Position numbers and translations under genes: made by a program. Source: Hawksworthiomyces lignivorus (taxonomy: Eukaryota; Ascomycota; Sordariomycetes; Ophiostomatales; Ophiostomataceae). Taken from it: 64,000 nt of DNA. Under the pieces are notes generated by a model. It was not told where the DNA came from. It was given only the letters and a program-made list of their open reading frames with translations, and did no database searches. Shown piece after piece: positions 58,188-64,000 of this stretch (position 1 is the first letter of the stretch; the number at the start of each line of letters is the position of its first letter). The stretch covers positions 744,001 through 808,000 of the forward strand of contig NTMA01000008.1 of NCBI GenBank assembly GCA_002917075.1. The letters are read 5' to 3'.

Positions 58188-59556
58188 ATGCCTATTGCTA
58201 TCCGAGCTGCGCGGGTTTTGCCCAACAGCAAAGTAGATTTTATTCAAGATGGTTTAGTAGTAGTTGAAAACGACAGAATCGTGGCAGTTGGTCCCTGGGC
58301 AGATTTGAAAAGCAAATATGACTCTTCATCCGTTAGAGACCTAGGAGATGTTACTTTGATGCCTGGTCTCTTCGACTGTCATGTACGCCTCCCGGCTCAG
58401 CCCATTTCCTAAAATGGCTATTATTCCTTTAACCCACTTTCAATACGCAGGTTCTGACCGCATCTGCATCTTTTAGCTACATCTTCAGCAAAATCCCTTA
58501 GGGATTGCCACGAGTGTCCATGTCAGCCCTTCAGACGAAGAAATTCTCCCCTTGATGGCCAAGCATGCTTCTAAGCTTCTTGACGCCGGAGTGACCACGG
58601 CCCGGGACCTCGGCGCCAACAGGATGAATGCGATAACGACGCGGAACCGCATAGCCAAGGGCGAAATCCCAGGGCCGCGGATGCAATGCGCCAACGCTCC
58701 TCTTACCGTACCAGGCGGCCACTGCGCGGCCATGGGCGGCATCTGCCAGGGTGTCGAAGGTGTGCGCGCAGAGGTGCGCAAGCGGGCAGCGGAGGGCGCC
58801 GACCTGATCAAGGTCATGTCGACCGGCGGCTTCATGACGGCGGGCTCGCACCCAAGCCAGGCTCGCTTCACTCCCGAGGAAATGGCTGCCATCCGCGACG
58901 AGGCCACCAAGCACGGCCTTCCCGTGACGACCCATGCTACCGGCACGCAGGGCATCGACCGCGCCGCTGACGCCAATTTTGACTGCATCGAGCACTGCGC
59001 CTGGATCAACGCGGACGGCAAGGCCGTCTTCGACCCGGTCGTGGCGCAGAAGCTCGTGGACAAGAACATTGCTGTCTGCCCGACCATGAACACGGCCTGC
59101 ATTTCCCAGTGCTACTTCTGCCCTTGGGACAGCCGCGACGCCATTGTCGACAATCTCAAGAAGATGCGCGCGGCAGGCGTACGACTCGTCGCCGGCACGG
59201 ACGCCGGCATTGGCCTCTGCCGCTTTGAGCGCTACGCCGACGGCCTGACCGTCTTGGCTGACGCCGGCTATACGCCGCGCGAGATCTTCGCCGCGGCGAC
59301 AGAAGTGGCCGCGGAGCTCTGCGGGCTGAAAGACGAGACTGGCCGGCTAGAGCCCGGCTTGGCGGCTGATATCGTCGCATTTGCGGGAAATCCGCTCGAG
59401 GACATCGCGGCGTACTTTGAGACGCGCTTCGTCATGGCGCTTGGTCGCGAGTACAAGCCTCAGCCGATCGAGCCCCTCGGTGACATAAAGGAACAGGCCG
59501 ACTTGACTTTTAAGCTGCTGCGGCAGGGTGCTGGCCTTCCTACCCCAAGTGCATAG
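58188..59556 (+). CDS. metal-dependent amidohydrolase (imidazolonepropionase/prolidase-like)
   Basis: Two exons, 58188-58382 and 58477-59556, 424 residues. The start is a small beta-sandwich (VVENDRIVAVGPWADL), then LMPGLFDC; splicing in phase 0 creates DCHLHLQ, so the metal-binding H-x-H is rebuilt exactly at the junction, strong support for the model. Further metal ligands are visible: Lys in LIKVMSTGG, His in TTHATG, His in CIEHC and Asp in AGTDAG. The fold is the subtype-I TIM barrel acting on cyclic or linear amides, such as acyl-amino acids, hydantoins or mycotoxin amides. It is probably cytosolic. Exon 2 from about 58550 is far more GC-rich at third positions than exon 1 and the flanks. 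Substrate unknown. Confidence 0.92.
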
Positions 59557-60909
59557 TGACAAATATAAGACCCTTTGAATACGCCAAATTTGTAAATTGC
59601 AAATATTTGAATCTACATAAATGAATTTTTGCGTACTCTAACCTCACGTTCAGTTCACTCGAACGGAGTTGAAGAGTGAGCTTCCATATTTTCTCATGTA
59701 TTCTCTTCCTCTATCCTAGACTTTCCGTTCATTCTGTTTTTTTTATCACTTTGAAAACACCATTTCCTTACCAACTTATTTTATGTTAGCAGCTCGTATA
59801 TTTGCATGTTAACTATAGAGTAAAAAGTTTTAGGTAGGAGCGGGCTAAGGGTTTAAAAATAAAAACATGTGCTTATGCTGGTATCTTCCGGGGTACAAGA
59901 TAGGTATTCAGAGATGATATCATGGCCATTGCAGATAAGAAAGTCGAGATAAGAATAAAAATTAATTGATTGATCGAATCAAGAAAAACCCCCCTGGTGA
60001 ATAATTTTTAAAGGGGGATTTTTTTTGGGTCCCCTTCCTTTTTTCTTTTCTTTTTTGCTTTCCTTCTCTTTCTCTCTTCACATTCTAGCCAAGCGTTGCC
60101 TGCAAGTAAAAGGAGTCTCGGTTCACGTTCCGGGGTAAAGTTTAGTCGATCTCATCTGTTCTTAGTGGATAGTAATTGTTTGGTTGCGGTTGGGCGTAAG
60201 ACTGGCCGTGGCGTTCGGATGAAACGAACTAGTCTGAAAACGAAACCCCCTATTAGCTGCGTTAACGTGTTTGTTTCTTGATGTTTTTCGCCCTTTTTGT
60301 TTCATGTTTCAATTTTTAGCGCCAGGTCCAACTCTGTGGTAAAAGATCCTTGGCACCTTATTCTAACCCTAAAATCGCCCGATGCAACGACCAAAATGTA
60401 TGAATATTCCGTTCTCGTCTCTATCTTAATGCCTCTCCCTCGATAGCTGCACACGTAGACTAACCCCCGTGGCTTGCATCAGATGATGTGCGGTCTCACG
60501 TCGATTGGCTGCTGTTGTCTTTGTAGGCAGATCCAGGGCGTCAACGAAGGAATGGACTGTCGGTATCTCGCGTAAAAATATTCAGTATATAACACATCAG
60601 CGATCGCCTTTCCATCGTAGCTCAAAATTGTCTTCACACCACGACGTCCATTCTTTTTCGCTGTGCATAGTTTGCTACAATCTCTTTTCTCTTCTAAGCT
60701 TTTGCGTTCTCTGGAGCAACCAAAGCTTTCCTTTCTCTCTTCCGCTAGTCGGGACAAACATTCCTTGCTGACCGTTCCCTTTCTCTGTGTTTTTTTTTTC
60801 TCATCTTTCTTTTTTATCTTGAAGTTCAGACCCGCTATTTATTATATTGTACATTCTTTTGCTCTTACGATTTCTCTCTGCTCCAAGAAAACGAAGAAGC
60901 CTTTACACC
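59557..60909. other. intergenic with pyrimidine-rich LPMO leader
   Basis: About 1.35 kb. From about 60650 to 60905 the plus strand is rich in C and T, as in the 5' untranslated leaders of highly expressed filamentous fungal genes. No other gene is supported. Confidence 0.5.
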
Positions 60910-61887
60910 ATGTTTTCCAAAATCATTCTTCCCGTCTTAGGCAGTGCTGTTGCCGTCTCCGCCCATGGATTCGTCTCAAATATTGTCATCAACGGTGTTT
61001 CCTACGGAGGCTATGATGTGACCTCATTTCCTTACCAGGCTAATCCGCCGACTGTGGTTGGCTGGGCCACTACAGCGACGGATTTGGGCTTCGTGGCTCC
61101 CGATGCATACAATAGCTCCGACATCATCTGCCACCGGGGTGCCACGAATGCAAAGGGCCATGCACAGGTCGCTGCAGGTGACGAAGTATTCCTCCAGTGG
61201 AATACATGGCCTGAGTCTCACAAGGGTCCGGTGCTCAGCTACCTAGCTGCGTGCGGGTCAGCGGGATGCGAGACGGTCGACAAAACGACCCTGGAGTTTT
61301 TCAAAATTGACGAAAAGGGCCTCATCGATGGCTCCGGATCGCCTGGCACGTACGCTGATGATGAGCTCATGGGTAACGGCCTAGGTTGGCTGGTCAAGAT
61401 CCCTACCAATGTGGCTTCGGGTTTCTATGTTCTGCGCCATGAAATGATCGCTCTACACAGCGCCGAAAATCCAGATGGTGCCCAAAACTACCCTCAGTGC
61501 ATCAACCTCGAGATTACCGGCGGTGGTTCGGACACACCGTCAGGAACTCCTGGTACCGCATTGTACAATGCGAATGATCCCGGCATCCTGGTTAACATCT
61601 ACACTCCCACGAACACTTATGCGATTCCTGGCCCCCCTATGATTTCTGGAGCTAGTGAAGTCTCCCAGACTTCATCAGCAGTCACGTCTACTGGTACAGC
61701 CACAACTGGCACGGAACTCGCTGCAGGTGCTGCCGTTGCTGGTGCTGCTACTGCAGCTTCAGCTCAGACAGCCGTCGCCTCGACATTTTTCACTTCTACC
61801 CTCCGCGCTTCCGCCACTCAAGCTCCTGGTGGCGCTTGCAGCCCGAGCACGAGCACTGTGGTTGTCACTGTAACTGTCACGGCCTAG
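60910..61887 (+). CDS. AA9 lytic polysaccharide monooxygenase
   Basis: Single exon, 325 residues from [10 protein letters not shown]; an upstream in-frame ATG 21 codons earlier would mask the signal peptide. Cleavage after VSA exposes His19 as the N-terminal copper ligand. The second brace histidine is His104 ([11 protein letters not shown], mature position 86), the axial Tyr is Tyr194 (QNYPQC), all at family positions. The catalytic domain of about 230 residues is followed by an Ala/Ser/Thr-rich tail of about 75 residues with Cys near the end but no CBM1 module. The enzyme is secreted and cleaves cellulose or hemicellulose oxidatively with a reductant and O2 or H2O2. Regiospecificity cannot be told by eye. 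Confidence 0.95.
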   Translation: MFSKIILPVLGSAVAVSAHGFVSNIVINGVSYGGYDVTSFPYQANPPTVVGWATTATDLGFVAPDAYNSSDIICHRGATNAKGHAQVAAGDEVFLQWNTWPESHKGPVLSYLAACGSAGCETVDKTTLEFFKIDEKGLIDGSGSPGTYADDELMGNGLGWLVKIPTNVASGFYVLRHEMIALHSAENPDGAQNYPQCINLEITGGGSDTPSGTPGTALYNANDPGILVNIYTPTNTYAIPGPPMISGASEVSQTSSAVTSTGTATTGTELAAGAAVAGAATAASAQTAVASTFFTSTLRASATQAPGGACSPSTSTVVVTVTVTA

Positions 61888-63113
61888 GATGGCTTTGGAT
61901 GTATATCTACGTCGTTGTGGTGCATCAAAAGCACCAAGAATCTTTTCCACGTTTGTATCTTTTCTATGTAGCTAGATTTTATTCTTCTTCTTCTCTTTTG
62001 CCACTTTAAACATGTACTTTTTTTTTCTGGGTTTCGGAAACGGTTTTTGTCGGGCGCGCGTTAGCTTTGCTAGTGAATCTTACAGCTAGTAAAGTTATGG
62101 GCTATTCGCGAACAATTTTCTTGGTAGAGTTTATGGATTGGTAAAATATGGATATCCCAGAATAGATTTTTTACGAATGTAAATACCTTGCTTTAGCGAT
62201 GGTGGCTTTCTTAGAAGTATACGACTTCATATCTTATTCAGCCATAAACTGAAGTACTGTCAGTGCTCTCTGTTTCTTTTTTCTTTTTCTTTTTAATATT
62301 TTCAAGAGACATAACTAGACTAAACGTAATCTATGCATTCTGAGAGTCACAATCTCATTCATATATATTCAATTATATTTAATTACAGAATAGAATGCCA
62401 TCGCGGCTAGAGGGTTTTATATCGGTGTGCTGTAATGCTTGTTATCTCAACTCCCATCTTTGCTTCACCGCATACGAAGCCAAATTTGCTACGTGGGGAA
62501 ATAAGGCCTTCTAGTTAAATTAAAGCCCGTGCCTTTGGAATAAGCGTCTTCATAAAGTAATAGAAGTATCAATTATTTTGTCGACGAGTAAAATCTGAGG
62601 GAGAGGTAAGGAAAGGAGCATGCAACACTCCTCTGATCGTTAAATAAAAGCACGAATTAATATGCAATATGTACTCCTGAAACTGTCTTATTAGGTGATA
62701 TACAAGTCGAAGTTTTCCAGCCAGGCATCTTCAACAGGCCGTTTTTCTCTTTGGCCCCGAATTGGTTCAGACCAAGCCATAAAGCTATCAAGTAATCGAC
62801 ATGTGCATTGGTTTCCAATCCAAAAAGGTGTCCTGTAAATCCGAATTACTTGTAACAGCTTAGTATCTAGAGCTGCACAAAAAACAAGCTTTCGCTACAA
62901 ACCAATTCGTAGAACAGATTAAAATAATTCTCATTCCCTTGAGCATTTATGTTTATTTGTAATACTAGAAGTCGAATTTGAACAGATGATTTCTCAACAA
63001 AATAAGCCGAAGCAGCTATTCACAGTTAAACTGTAACAATTGAGCTAATGAAACCATAATCGATTTATCATATCCATGTCTCATTGTTTTAATCACCTTT
63101 TGTGCGCTCTGGA
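61888..63113. other. AT-rich intergenic, no gene seen
   Basis: About 1.2 kb between converging LPMO and tautomerase genes. T-rich tracts after 61970 fit LPMO 3' sequence. No gene is supported. Confidence 0.5.
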
Positions 63114-63681
63114 TCATTTTTGGAACTCAGGTCTGAGCTTGATCTCTTCGACAACTTGAAGGGCATCAGGGTCACCTTCCTCTGCTAATTGTTTGAATTT
63201 CTCAGTGTTATCTTTGACCCATTGCTCAAAGTGACCGGGCTAAAAGAAGTCAGACGTGAACTCGAGCATATATATATATATATAATTTGAGTGGATAGCC
63301 TACCAATGGAAGATGAAACCCTGATTCTTTGGCGCTGTCTATAGTACCCATAATGAAGATGCCTTTCAGCTGTGCGTCATGAGAACCATCACCAACTGTC
63401 TTCTTCCAAAAGCTGTCCAGTTTGTCGGCCATGCCTTCTAGCTGCTGTCGTGTTCGGCCGGTACCACTTCGAAGGGTCACGAAGAGTCTATTTGTCTGCC
63501 GTGGAACCCCTCCGACATATGTGTCAGAAAGCAAGCCATGAGACATGTTGACAAACCGGACGTTTACAATGAAACGAGGCGACTTGAACGTAGTCGCGTG
63601 CCAATCCGTAATGGCCTTCGCCAATGCCGACTTTTGTGTCGAGGAAAGGCCAACTATATGCTCGAAGTGGTAGATTGGCAT
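63114..63681 (-). CDS. cis-CaaD-type tautomerase
   Basis: Two exons, 63681-63304 and 63239-63114, 167 residues. The start MPIYHFEHIVGLS was chosen over an upstream non-family extension because tautomerase-superfamily enzymes use Pro at position 2 as the catalytic N-terminal residue after Met removal. The block ALAKAITDWHATTF follows, with Arg residues in FIVNVRFVN and RQTNRLFVTLRSG placed like those of the cis-3-chloroacrylic acid dehalogenase branch. The spliced C-terminal exon (PGHFEQWVKDNTEKFK) gives the long helix expected for single-chain members. Reaction may be keto-enol tautomerisation or hydration; substrate unknown. Confidence 0.88.
63268..63284. repeat. (AT)8 microsatellite in an intron
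   Basis: A short dinucleotide run inside the single intron of the tautomerase gene. Length variation here would not alter the protein. Confidence 0.9.
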
Positions 63682-64000
63682 GGTGATATAAGAGTTTAGA
63701 AATGTACTGGCGGAAACGGTGCTGTGGGATAAATTCGTAGTCGACTGAATGAGTGACAAGAAACAGCGCCACCTTATTCAATGTGACTTATAGTTGAGAA
63801 CTGACTTCTCCAAACTTAACCAAGGAATCTAATAGAGGTGACCCCCACCAATTCCTGCTTCAGAATATCAAGATGAACGCAGCGACGCCGTTTGAATCGA
63901 TTGGTAATCTGGGTCTAAAAGGGTGCCTGAACCCCTAAGAGTTCAATTGTTCGCTTGGTAATCAAAGTCGCATATCATCGGCAACATAAAACTAACAGCA
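63682..64000. other. upstream region at window end
   Basis: The promoter side of the tautomerase gene. No other gene is seen before the window ends. Confidence 0.4.

Noticed and set aside
39475..59556. A classical secondary-metabolite cluster
   Set aside because: There is no polyketide synthase, NRPS, terpene cyclase, prenyltransferase or P450; a LaeA-like gene and regulators alone do not make a cluster.

Overview
The window is nuclear DNA of a filamentous ascomycete, most likely a Sordariomycete close to Hypocreales; that placement is inference. Support comes from short GT..AG introns of about 50-170 bp in most genes, frequent Zn2Cys6 regulators, a LaeA-like methyltransferase, a Clr5-domain protein, an AA9 LPMO and a GPI-type cupredoxin. 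No rRNA, tRNA, CRISPR array, intact transposon, or PKS/NRPS/terpene synthase was found. I rebuilt 29 protein-coding genes by hand; every proposed exon junction keeps frame.

0-9 kb: an alpha/beta hydrolase, a Zn2Cys6 regulator, then a 2-oxoglutarate/Fe(II) oxygenase divergent from an NCS1 nucleobase-type transporter. 9-17 kb: an orphan membrane protein, an AIM6-like secreted phosphodiesterase, a second Zn2Cys6 regulator and an SDR whose catalytic Tyr is Phe.

17.8-27.4 kb: an APC amino-acid/choline-type permease divergent from a nitrilase-superfamily hydrolase, a Zn2Cys6 regulator, a MATE exporter, and a ureohydrolase of the agmatinase type with a signal peptide. This reads as a nitrogen-compound (possibly guanidino or amine) uptake and breakdown neighbourhood; the pathway is inference.

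28.9-43.4 kb: a secreted Thr-rich protein with a Gly-rich tail, a GPI-type cupredoxin, an SDR divergent from a Clr5-domain protein, a LaeA-like methyltransferase in seven exons and an AIF-like flavoprotein in six.

44.4-56.9 kb: a polyol (xylitol-type) dehydrogenase, an esterase divergent from a Zn2Cys6 regulator, then a compact group of membrane-anchored SDR, EthA-like flavin monooxygenase, alpha/beta-hydrolase-3 esterase and another Zn2Cys6 regulator. The SDR, monooxygenase and esterase are the enzyme classes for alcohol to ketone to ester to acid plus alcohol, so this is the best candidate catabolic module in the window. The monooxygenase has Gln in place of the fingerprint His, which makes its chemistry uncertain.

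58.2-63.7 kb: a metal-dependent amidohydrolase whose second exon is markedly GC-rich, an AA9 LPMO and a cis-CaaD-type tautomerase. Long AT-rich intergenic stretches separate the groups and carry only simple repeats and one possible decayed coding remnant.
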